The notes beneath the pieces were generated by a model that was not told where the DNA came from, searched no databases, and was given only the letters and a program-made list of their open reading frames with translations. Source: Micromonosporaceae bacterium (GTDB lineage Bacteria > Actinomycetota > Actinomycetes > Mycobacteriales > Micromonosporaceae). Taken from it: 64,000 nt of DNA. Numbering within the stretch: the stretch's first letter is position 1; every line of letters begins with the position of its first letter. Below, piece by piece: positions 56,901 through 64,000 of the stretch. The translations under genes were made by a program, and so were the position numbers. The DNA lies in the NCBI GenBank assembly GCA_009377645.1, contig WHTQ01000007.1, positions 1 to 64,000 of the forward strand. Direction: 5' to 3'.

Positions 56901-57274
56901 CGCCGGATCGCCTGGATGTCCGCCCCGATCAGCGCCACGCCGTACTTGTCTAGCACCCCGGCGTCGTGCAACGCCACCGCGGTGTTCAGCGCGGTCTGGC
57001 CGCCCAGCGTGGCCAGCAGCGCGTCCGGGCGCTCCTTGGCGATCACCTGCTCCACAAACTCCGGCGTGATCGGCTCCACATAGGTGGCGTCGGCCAGCTC
57101 CGGGTCGGTCATGATGGTGGCCGGGTTGGAGTTGACCAGGCTGACCCGCAGCCCCTCGGCCTTCAGCACCCGGCAGGCCTGGGTGCCGGAGTAGTCGAAC
57201 TCGCAGGCCTGCCCGATCACGATCGGTCCGGAGCCGATCACCAGCACGTGCGCCAGGTCCGCCCGCCTAGGCAT
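53969..57274 (-). CDS. carB: carbamoyl-phosphate synthase large subunit
   Basis: [32 protein letters not shown]; duplicated ATP-grasp; [26 protein letters not shown]. Confidence 0.98.
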   Translation of the reverse strand: MPRRADLAHVLVIGSGPIVIGQACEFDYSGTQACRVLKAEGLRVSLVNSNPATIMTDPELADATYVEPITPEFVEQVIAKERPDALLATLGGQTALNTAVALHDAGVLDKYGVALIGADIQAIRRGEDRQLFKQIVAAAGGETPHSAVCGSMEQVREAVAELGLPVVIRPSYTMGGLGSGLARTRDELERLAGAGLAASPVQQVLVEESVLGWKEFELELMRDRHDNVVVVCSIENVDPMGVHTGDSVTVAPAMTLTDRELQAMRSLGIAVLRQVGVDTGGCNIQFAVHPATGRLVVIEMNPRVSRSSALASKATGFPIAKIAAKLAIGYTLDEIPNDITRQTPAAFEPALDYVVVKIPRFAFEKFPAADPVLTTTMKSVGEAMALGRNFAEALNKAMRSVEASADGFWTVPDPAGATLASTVAELAAPHDGRLYTVERALRLGASVAEVAAASGYDPWFVDQIGSLVDLRAELVAAPVLDEPLLRRAKRAGLSDRQLAALRPELAGEAGVRTLRDRLTLHPVYKTVDTCAAEFAATTPYHYSSYDEETEVAGSDRPKVLILGSGPNRIGQGIEFDYSCVHAVLALRAAGYETVMVNCNPETVSTDYDTSDRLYFEPLTFEDVREVWRAEHASGVAAGGPGVVGVIVQLGGQTPLGLAQRLKDAGVPIVGTAPESIHLAEHRGAFGALLAEAGLPAPAYGTATSFPEAQRIAATIGYPVLVRPSYVLGGRGMEIVYDDPTLSDYIGRATEISPEHPVLVDRFLDDAVEIDVDALADADGEVFIGGVMEHIEEAGIHSGDSACALPPITLAGPHLAQVRRYTEEIARRVGVRGLLNVQYALKDDTLYVLEANPRASRTVPFVSKATGVALAKAAARIMLGADIATLRAERMLPAAGDGGQVPPGAPVAVKEAVLPFKRFRTPAGRGIDSLLGPEMKSTGEVMGIDTAFGQAFAKSQAAAFGSLPVAGTVLVTVANRDKRGMIFPVKRLADLGFEIVATAGTAEVLRRHGIACQTVAKHFEEAPGQDAVSIIAAGEVALVITTPEGSSGPTARRDGYEIRSAAVAADVPCATTVPGAAAAVMGVEALIRGELTVRSLQQLHPR

Positions 57275-58376
57275 CGCCGACCAGCCCCACGAACCGGTCG
57301 AACAGATAGTCGGCGTCGTGCGGGCCGGCCGCCGCCTCCGGGTGGTACTGCACCGTGAACGCCGGCACGTCCCGGCACCGCAGCCCCTCCACCACCTGGT
57401 CGTTCAGGCACACGTGCGACACCTCGACCGCCCCGAACTCGGTGTCGACCGTGCCGTCCAGCGGCGCCCGCACCGCGAACCCGTGGTTGTGGGCGGTCAC
57501 CTCCACCTTTCCGGTGACCCGGTCCAGCACCGGCTGGTTGATCCCCCGGTGCCCGTACCCGAGCTTGTAGGTGCCGAACCCGAGCGCCCGCCCCAGCACC
57601 TGGCTGCCGAAGCAGATCCCGAACAGCGGCAGCCGGCGCCGCAGCACCTCGGTGGCCAGCGCCACCGGGTGGTCGGCGGTGGCCGGGTCGCCCGGCCCGG
57701 GCGAGAAGAACACCGCGTCCGGCTTCACCGTCAGCAGGTCGTCCAGGGTGGAGCTGGCGGGCAGCACGTGGGTGGTGACCCCGCGGGCGGCCAGCCGCCG
57801 GGCCACGTTGCGCTTGATGCCCAGGTCCAGTGCGGCCACCGAGTACCGGTGCGGCCCGTCCGCCGGCACGGTGTACGCGGCCGGGGTGCTCACCTCGGCG
57901 GACAGGTCCGCGCCCAGCATCGGCGGGCTGGCAAGCACTCGCTCCCGCAGCGCCACCGGATCGTCGTCCACGCTGGAGATCCCGGCCCGCATCGCGCCCC
58001 GCTCCCGCAGGTGCCGGGTCAGCGCCCGGGTGTCCACACCGGAGATCCCGACGATCCGTTCGGCGGCCAGCCGGTCGGCCAGCTCACCGGTGGCCCGCCA
58101 GTTGGATGCGGCCCGGGCCGGGTCGCGCACCACGTAGCCGGCGACCCGGACCCGGTCCGACTCGTCGTCCTCCCGGTTCACCCCGGTGTTGCCGATGTGC
58201 GGAGCGGTCTGCACCACCACCTGCCGGTGGTAGGACGGGTCGGTGAGGGTCTCCTGGTAGCCGGTCATCCCGGTGGCGAACACCGCCTCCCCGAACGCCT
58301 CCCCGACCGCCCCGTAGGCCGCGCCGTGGAACGTGCGCCCGTCCTCCAACACCAGCACCGCCGCGGTCAGCGACAT
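57267..58376 (-). CDS. carA: carbamoyl-phosphate synthase small subunit
   Basis: [57 protein letters not shown] (glutaminase; typical CFGHQ is CFGSQ here). Confidence 0.95.
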   Translation of the reverse strand: MSLTAAVLVLEDGRTFHGAAYGAVGEAFGEAVFATGMTGYQETLTDPSYHRQVVVQTAPHIGNTGVNREDDESDRVRVAGYVVRDPARAASNWRATGELADRLAAERIVGISGVDTRALTRHLRERGAMRAGISSVDDDPVALRERVLASPPMLGADLSAEVSTPAAYTVPADGPHRYSVAALDLGIKRNVARRLAARGVTTHVLPASSTLDDLLTVKPDAVFFSPGPGDPATADHPVALATEVLRRRLPLFGICFGSQVLGRALGFGTYKLGYGHRGINQPVLDRVTGKVEVTAHNHGFAVRAPLDGTVDTEFGAVEVSHVCLNDQVVEGLRCRDVPAFTVQYHPEAAAGPHDADYLFDRFVGLVGDA

Positions 58377-58392
58377 TGGTTCGCTCCAGCGC

Positions 58393-59742
58393 TCACCTGA
58401 CCGCCTTCCCGTCCCGGACCGTCGGCTCGCCCCGCAGGAAGGTGGCCACCACCCGGCCGGGCAGCTCGGTCCCCGCGTACGGGGTGTTGCGGCTGAGGCT
58501 GGCCAGCTCCCCCGGCTCGACCGTCCAGCGGGCGGCCGGGTCCACCAGGGTGAGGGTGGCCGGCACCCCGACCGCCGGATCCTGCCCGTGGCCGGCCAGC
58601 CCGGCGATCCGGGCCGGCGCCCGGCTCATCCGCTCCGCGATCAGCTGCCACAGTGCCATGTCGCCGGCTCCGTCACCGAACACCTGCAGCGCCACCGGCA
58701 GCGCGGTCTGCAGGCCGAGCATCCCCGGCCGGGCGTACGCCCACTCGCACTCCTTGTCCTCCACGGTGTGCGGGGCGTGGTCGGTGGCGATCGCGTCGAT
58801 CACGCCGTCCAGCACGGCCTGCCGAAGCGCGGCCACGTCGTCGGCCGTCCGCAATGGTGGGTTCACTTTGAACACCGGGTCGTACGCGGTGGCGGCCGAG
58901 TCCCAGCCGCTCGCGAGTGCGGGGCTCGCAAGCTCGCTCCTCCCGCTCGCGCAACTGTCGGTCAGCAGCAGGTGGTGCGGGGTCACCTCGGCGGTGACCG
59001 GCACCCCGCGCGCCTTGGCCTGCCGCAGGATCTCCATGCTGCCGGCGGTGGACACGTGGCAGACGTGCAGCCGGGAGCCGACGTGGCCGGCCAGCAGCAC
59101 GTCCCGGGCGATGATCGCCTCCTCGGCGACCGCCGGCCAGCCGGCCAGCCCGAGCCGGGTGGCGACCTCCCCCTCGTGCAGCTGGGCGTCCTCGGTCAGG
59201 CGTGGCTCCTCGGCGTGCTGGGCGATCACCCCGTCGAACGACTTGACGTACTCCAGCGCCCGGCGCATCAGCCGCGGGTCCGCCACGCACCGGCCGTCGT
59301 CGGAGAACACCCGCACCCGGGCGGCGGAGCTGGCCATCGCGGCGAGCTCGGCCAGCCGCTGCCCCCGCAGCCCGACCGTGACCGCGCCGACCGGCTGCAC
59401 GTCCACCAGCCCGGCGTCCCGGCCCAGCCGGTAGACCTGCTCGACCACCCCGGCGGTGTCGGCCACCGGGTCGGTGTTGGCCATCGCGCACACCGCGGTG
59501 AACCCGCCCAGCGCGGCCGCCCGGGACCCGGTCTCGACCGTCTCGGCGTCCTCCCGGCCGGGCTCGCGCAGGTGGGTGTGCAGGTCGACCAGGCCGGGCA
59601 GCGCCACCAGCCCGTCCGCGTCGACCACCTCCGCCCCCTGGGCGGTCAGCCGGGTCCCCATCTCGGCCACCACGCCGTCGCGCAGCAGCAGGTCGGCCGG
59701 GTCCCCGCCGAGCACCCGGGCGCCCCGGATCACGTACCTCAC
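58393..59742 (-). CDS. pyrC: dihydroorotase
   Basis: [52 protein letters not shown]-like [26 protein letters not shown]. Confidence 0.96.
   Translation of the reverse strand: MRYVIRGARVLGGDPADLLLRDGVVAEMGTRLTAQGAEVVDADGLVALPGLVDLHTHLREPGREDAETVETGSRAAALGGFTAVCAMANTDPVADTAGVVEQVYRLGRDAGLVDVQPVGAVTVGLRGQRLAELAAMASSAARVRVFSDDGRCVADPRLMRRALEYVKSFDGVIAQHAEEPRLTEDAQLHEGEVATRLGLAGWPAVAEEAIIARDVLLAGHVGSRLHVCHVSTAGSMEILRQAKARGVPVTAEVTPHHLLLTDSCASGRSELASPALASGWDSAATAYDPVFKVNPPLRTADDVAALRQAVLDGVIDAIATDHAPHTVEDKECEWAYARPGMLGLQTALPVALQVFGDGAGDMALWQLIAERMSRAPARIAGLAGHGQDPAVGVPATLTLVDPAARWTVEPGELASLSRNTPYAGTELPGRVVATFLRGEPTVRDGKAVR
58905..58955 (-). repeat. REP-like palindromic element inside pyrC
   Basis: Minus strand GTTGCGCGAGCGGGAGGAGCGAGCTTGCGAGCCCCGCACTCGCGAGCGG; hairpin-capable; encodes an apparent insertion [17 protein letters not shown] between LLLTD and [12 protein letters not shown]. 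Confidence 0.6.
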
Positions 59743-60656
59743 TGGCGTCCCCCCCCGAGCAGCAGGTACAGCACGGCCATCCGGACCGACACCCCGTTCG
59801 CGACCTGCTCCACGATGGTAGACCGGGCCGAGTCGGCCACCTCCGGCGCGATCTCCATCCCGCGGATGATCGGGCCGGGCGCCATCACGATCGCGTGCTC
59901 GGCCAGCCGGGCCGCCCGGCGGCTGTCCAGCCCGTAGTGGCGGGCGTACTCCCGGACGGTCGGGAAGTAGGAGTCGGCCATCCGCTCCTGCTGCACTCGC
60001 AGCATCATCACCACGTCCGCCTCCGGCAGCACCGCGTCCAGGTCGTAGGAGAAACTCACCGGCCAGGCACCCACCCCGACCGGCATCAACGTCGGGGGTC
60101 CGACCAGCACCACCTTGGCGCCCAGTGTGTGCAGCAGCCGGGCGTTCGAGTGCGCGACCCGGCTGTGCAGGATGTCCCCGACCACCGCCACTGTCAACCC
60201 GGACAGCCGGCCCAGCCGGGACCGGATGGTGTAGGCGTCCAGCAGCGCCTGGGTGGGGTGCTCGTTGGTGCCGTCGCCGGCGTTGAGGACGCTGCCGTCC
60301 AGCCAGTGCGCCAACCGGTGCGGGGCGCCGGCCGCCGAGTGGCGCACCACCACCGCGTCCGCGCCCATCGCCTGCAGGGTCAGCGCGGTGTCCTTGAGGC
60401 TCTCCCCCTTGGCCACGCTGGACCCCTTGGCCGAGAAGTTGATCACGTCGGCAGACAGCCGCTTGGCGGCCGCCTCGAACGAGATCCGGGTCCGGGTGGA
60501 GTCCTCATAGAACAGGTTCACCACCGTGCGCCCGCGCAGGGTGGGCAGCTTCTTGACCTCCCGCCCGGTGACGTTGGCCAGCTCGGCCGCGGTGTCCAGT
60601 ACCTCGGTCGCCCCGGCCGCGTCCAGATCGGCGGCGGAGAGCAGGTGCCGGTTCAT
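59739..60656 (-). CDS. pyrB: aspartate carbamoyltransferase catalytic subunit
   Basis: [62 protein letters not shown] at 60656. Confidence 0.97.
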   Translation of the reverse strand: MNRHLLSAADLDAAGATEVLDTAAELANVTGREVKKLPTLRGRTVVNLFYEDSTRTRISFEAAAKRLSADVINFSAKGSSVAKGESLKDTALTLQAMGADAVVVRHSAAGAPHRLAHWLDGSVLNAGDGTNEHPTQALLDAYTIRSRLGRLSGLTVAVVGDILHSRVAHSNARLLHTLGAKVVLVGPPTLMPVGVGAWPVSFSYDLDAVLPEADVVMMLRVQQERMADSYFPTVREYARHYGLDSRRAARLAEHAIVMAPGPIIRGMEIAPEVADSARSTIVEQVANGVSVRMAVLYLLLGGGRQ

Positions 60657-61219
60657 TCCGGGGGCTCCGGCACGATCGCGACCGAGTCGGTGCCGTCGGT
60701 CTCGGCCAGGCTGACCCGGACCTGCTCGGCCAGCGCGGTCGGCAGGTTCTTGCCGACGTAGTCGGCCCGGATCGGCAGCTCCCGGTGCCCCCGGTCGACC
60801 AGCACCGCCAGCTGGACCGCGGCCGGCCGGCCCAGGTCCCGCAGCGCGTCCAGCGCCGCCCGGGCGGTCCGGCCCCGGAACAGCACGTCGTCGACCAGGA
60901 TCACCCGCTGCCCGTCGATCCCGCCGGGTGGCAGCTGGGTCGGCCCGAGCGCCCGGGGGGCCTGGGAGCGCAGGTCGTCGCGGTAGAGCGTCACGTCGAC
61001 GACGCCGACCGGCACCCGTACCCGCTCGAAGGCGTGGATCCGGTCGGCGATCCGGTGGGCCAGCGGCGCCCCCCGGGTAGGGATGCCGAGCAGGACGGTG
61101 CCGGTGGCACCCTGGGTCCGTTCCAGGATCTGATGGGCGATTCGGTCCACCACCCGCTGCAGATCGGCGCCGGACAGGACGGTCTTGGCGGTGGAGTGCG
61201 CAGCCTCGGAGAAGGCCAC
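60653..61219 (-). CDS. pyrR: bifunctional pyr operon regulator / uracil phosphoribosyltransferase
   Basis: [54 protein letters not shown]. Confidence 0.96.
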   Translation of the reverse strand: MAFSEAAHSTAKTVLSGADLQRVVDRIAHQILERTQGATGTVLLGIPTRGAPLAHRIADRIHAFERVRVPVGVVDVTLYRDDLRSQAPRALGPTQLPPGGIDGQRVILVDDVLFRGRTARAALDALRDLGRPAAVQLAVLVDRGHRELPIRADYVGKNLPTALAEQVRVSLAETDGTDSVAIVPEPPE

Positions 61220-61424
61220 CGTGGGACCCCCTTTCCCGCCTCGCTGGACGGGTCATTAAAGGATGTCGGACAGGCCGCTGTGAGCGTACCAGCCGGAGCC
61301 GGCGACGATCCCCTGGCGACAGGAGGGTAACCAGCACTTGACCAGCGGGCCGCCTCCGCGTACCGTCACTCTGCGTAGCAAAACTCGGGTAAATCCCCTC
61401 GGTCAGTCACTGGGAGTGTCGATC

Positions 61425-61910
61425 ATGCCGTCAGAGTTCGCCAAGCAACTGGGCGCCCGCCTGCGTGCCATCCGCCAGCAGCAGGGGCTGTCCCTGCAGG
61501 GCGTGGAGGAGAAGTCGGGCGGCCGCTGGAAGGCCGTGGTGGTCGGCTCGTACGAGCGCGGAGACCGGGCGGTCACCGTGAACCGGCTGGCCGAGATCGC
61601 CGACTTCTACCGGGTGCCGGTCTCGGAGCTGCTGCCGGAGGGCACCCCGATCCAGTTCGACTTCGCCGGCAAGGTGGTGCTCGACCTGGAGAAGCTCTAC
61701 GACCGGAAGGAGGACGACCTCACCCACGTGGCCAACTACGCGCGGGCGATCCAGCACCAGCGCGGCGACTACAACGGCCGGGTGCTGTCGATCCGGGCCT
61801 CCGACCTGCAGGCGCTGGCGATCGTCTACGACGAGGCGCCGGCCGACCTGATCGACCGGCTGTCCGACAACGACATGCTGGTCGCCGACCCCCGCTCACT
61901 GTTCGAGTAG
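61425..61910 (+). CDS. bldD: developmental transcriptional regulator BldD
   Basis: FAKQLGARLRAIRQQQGLSLQGVEEKSGGRWKAVVVGSYERGDRAVTVNRLAEIADFYRVPVSELLP; C-terminal IRASDLQALAIVYDEAPADLIDRL. Confidence 0.95.
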   Translation: MPSEFAKQLGARLRAIRQQQGLSLQGVEEKSGGRWKAVVVGSYERGDRAVTVNRLAEIADFYRVPVSELLPEGTPIQFDFAGKVVLDLEKLYDRKEDDLTHVANYARAIQHQRGDYNGRVLSIRASDLQALAIVYDEAPADLIDRLSDNDMLVADPRSLFE

Positions 61911-61951
61911 TAGCCCCGGCCGTACGCAAGATTGCCCCGTGGCCACCGGCG

Positions 61952-62386
61952 TCAGGGGGTGGCGAACTCGGCGATCCGGCCGAGCACGCCGTTCAGGAAC
62001 CGGGGCGAGTCATCCGTGGACAGCTGCCGGGCCAGCTCCACCGCCTCGGTGATCGCGACCGGGTGGTCGATGTCGTCGACCCACAGCAGCTCGTAGACCG
62101 CGATCCGGGCCAGGTTCCGGTCCACCGGCGGCATCCGGTGAAGCGTCCAGCCCTCGGCGTAGCTGCCGATCAGCTCGTCGATCCGCTCCCGGTGCGCCAC
62201 CACCCCGTGCACCAGCGACTCCGCGTACGCCAGGTGCAGGGGGGTCGGCTGCTCCAGCCGCTGCACGTACGCCACCAGCACCTGGTCCGGGTCCAGGCCG
62301 CGAAGGTCCGCCTCGTACAGCACGTCCAGGGCCCGCTTGCGCGCCTTGCGGCGGGCCGGCATCTGCAGTTTGGGACCTTCGGCCAT
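61952..62386 (-). CDS. nusB: transcription antitermination factor NusB
   Basis: RRKARKRALDVLYEADLRG; IDELIGSYAEGWTLHRMPPVDRNLARIAVYELLW. Confidence 0.95.
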   Translation of the reverse strand: MAEGPKLQMPARRKARKRALDVLYEADLRGLDPDQVLVAYVQRLEQPTPLHLAYAESLVHGVVAHRERIDELIGSYAEGWTLHRMPPVDRNLARIAVYELLWVDDIDHPVAITEAVELARQLSTDDSPRFLNGVLGRIAEFATP

Positions 62387-62391
62387 GGCGC

Positions 62392-62949
62392 TCAGGCTCG
62401 ACCGAGATAGCGACCGTCGCGGGTGTCGACCTTGATCTTCTCGCCAGTGGTGACGAACAGCGGCACCTGTACGGTCGCGCCGGTCTGCACGGTGGCCGGC
62501 TTGCTGCCGGCGCTGGACCGGTCCCCCTGCAGCCCGGGCTCGGTGTAGGTCACCTCCAGCACCACGCTGGCCGGCAGCTCGATGTAGAGCGGCGCCCCCT
62601 CGTGGGTGGCCACCATCACCTCCGCCTCCGGCAGCAGCCAGCTCGCCGCGTCCCCGACCGTGCCGCCGCCGACCTGGAGCTGGTCGTAGGTGTCCAGGTC
62701 CATGAAGACATAGTCCTCGCCGTCCGCGTACAGGTACTGCATGGTGCGTTTGTCCACGGTGGCGGTCTCGACCTTGGTGCCGGCGTTGAAGGTCCGGTCG
62801 ACCACCTTGCCGGACAGCACGTTCTTCAGGGTGGTCCGCACGAACGCCCCGCCCTTGCCCGGCTTGACGTGCTGGAACCCCACCACCGACCACAGCTGGC
62901 CGTCGAGGTTGAGGACCAGGCCGTTCTTGAGATCGTTGGTGGTGGCCAT
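62392..62949 (-). CDS. efp: elongation factor P
   Basis: [61 protein letters not shown]. Confidence 0.97.
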   Translation of the reverse strand: MATTNDLKNGLVLNLDGQLWSVVGFQHVKPGKGGAFVRTTLKNVLSGKVVDRTFNAGTKVETATVDKRTMQYLYADGEDYVFMDLDTYDQLQVGGGTVGDAASWLLPEAEVMVATHEGAPLYIELPASVVLEVTYTEPGLQGDRSSAGSKPATVQTGATVQVPLFVTTGEKIKVDTRDGRYLGRA

Positions 62950-62996
62950 CGGCGGTGCGGCTTCTTTCTTCTCGACAGGGGCAAACCCGATCGAGT

Positions 62997-63440
62997 CTAC
63001 CTGAACGAGCGCTCGCCCCGCGCCAGCACCTCGCCTGCCCGGTGGGCCAGCACATCCGGGCTGGTGTACTTGCTCAGCCCGTCCGCCCCGGGAAATCGAC
63101 TCCAGCGGGGAGGCCGCCCGGGGGTCGGCGAAGCCGGCGACGTCCCGCGCCCAGGCCACGCCGGCACGCCTGCGCCACCGCATGCAGCTCTTCCCGGGTG
63201 CACCGTTGCATCCGCAGCGCAGCGTCGGCCACCACAACGCCGGCCCGGAACGACCTCCCACGCGCCAGGTCCATCACGGTCCGGGCCGGAGTGGTCAACG
63301 GGAGACCTCTATGGACAGTCACGTCGGCAGGGTCCAGTCGGGCATGGTGGACCTGCACGCCCGTACGACAGCTCGCCACCGCCGCGACTTGGTTGGGCTG
63401 GGGTTCGACGACCGCCCGGATATGTCGGACATTCTCGGGC
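62997..63440 (-). pseudogene. decayed AbiEi-antitoxin-like/DUF559-type protein
   Basis: Homology-like fragments in different frames: [90 protein letters not shown]. Confidence 0.6.
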
Positions 63441-63503
63441 GCATGATCGCCCGCAGCCCCACCAAGTGCGGGAAGGGCGGAGGGGGCGGAGGGGCGGGTG
63501 GAG

Positions 63504-64000
63504 TCAGAGCAGCACGACGGAGCGGAGGACCTCGCCGCGGTGCATCTTCTCGAACGCCTGCTCCACGCCGGTCAGGGCGATCCGCTCGGAGACGAACGCC
63601 GCCAGGTCGAGCCGGCCCTGCCGGTACAGCTCGATCAGCATCGGGAAGTCCCGCTCCGGCAGGCAGTCGCCGTACCAGGACGACTTCAGCGCGCCGCCGC
63701 GGCCGAACACGTCCAGCAGCGGCAGCTCGATCCGCATCTCCGGAGTGGGTACGCCGACCAGCACCACGGTGCCGGCCAGGTCCCGGGCGTAGAACGCCTG
63801 CCGGTAGGTCTCCGGCCGGCCCACCGCCTCGATCACCACGTCGGCGCCGTTCCCGCCGGTCAGCTCGCGTACCGCCTCGACCACATCCTGCTGGGTGCCG
63901 TTCACGGTGTGGGTGGCACCCAGCCCCCGGGCCCATTCCAGCTTCCGGTCGTCGATGTCCACCCCGATGATCGTGGTGGCGCCGGCCAGCCGGGCACCGG
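63504..64000 (-). CDS. zinc-dependent alcohol dehydrogenase, S-(hydroxymethyl)mycothiol dehydrogenase-like (truncated by window edge)
   Basis: [29 protein letters not shown]...[62 protein letters not shown]. Confidence 0.85.
   Translation of the reverse strand, partial: GARLAGATTIIGVDIDDRKLEWARGLGATHTVNGTQQDVVEAVRELTGGNGADVVIEAVGRPETYRQAFYARDLAGTVVLVGVPTPEMRIELPLLDVFGRGGALKSSWYGDCLPERDFPMLIELYRQGRLDLAAFVSERIALTGVEQAFEKMHRGEVLRSVVLL

Overview
High-GC actinobacterial chromosome segment; gene order and rrn leader style suggest Micromonosporaceae (inference only). Most of the window is conserved core metabolism and translation: tyrS next to an rRNA operon leader that runs off the left edge; argCBDFRGH with no argJ; gnd; pheST; rplT-rpmI-infC; hisG-hisE; ribD-ribE-ribBA-ribH behind an FMN riboswitch; rpe; rsmB-fmt-def; priA-metK-coaBC-rpoZ-gmk-mihF; pyrF-bioA-pyrD; carB-carA-pyrC-pyrB-pyrR; bldD; nusB-efp; and a truncated mycothiol-dependent alcohol dehydrogenase at the right edge. 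The most interesting module is a cobalamin-riboswitch-led two-gene operon (about 12967-15350). It encodes a secreted, LPVTG-anchored prenyltransferase/squalene-cyclase-repeat protein and a second membrane-anchored protein resembling a DUF4430/transcobalamin beta-like domain. I read it as a candidate split, cell-surface, transcobalamin-like corrinoid-binding pair. Other notable signals: a perfect 40-bp double-dyad palindrome upstream of a NUDIX gene; a possible pheST leader peptide; an ATC start on infC; a 61-bp tandem repeat across the stop of an FHA-ABC transporter; palindromic REP-like elements, two of them apparently in frame inside priA and pyrC; a 19-bp tandem duplication at the pyrD/bioA junction; and an accessory island with decayed genes between carB and pyrD. 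No tRNA, CRISPR array, transposase or prophage was seen.
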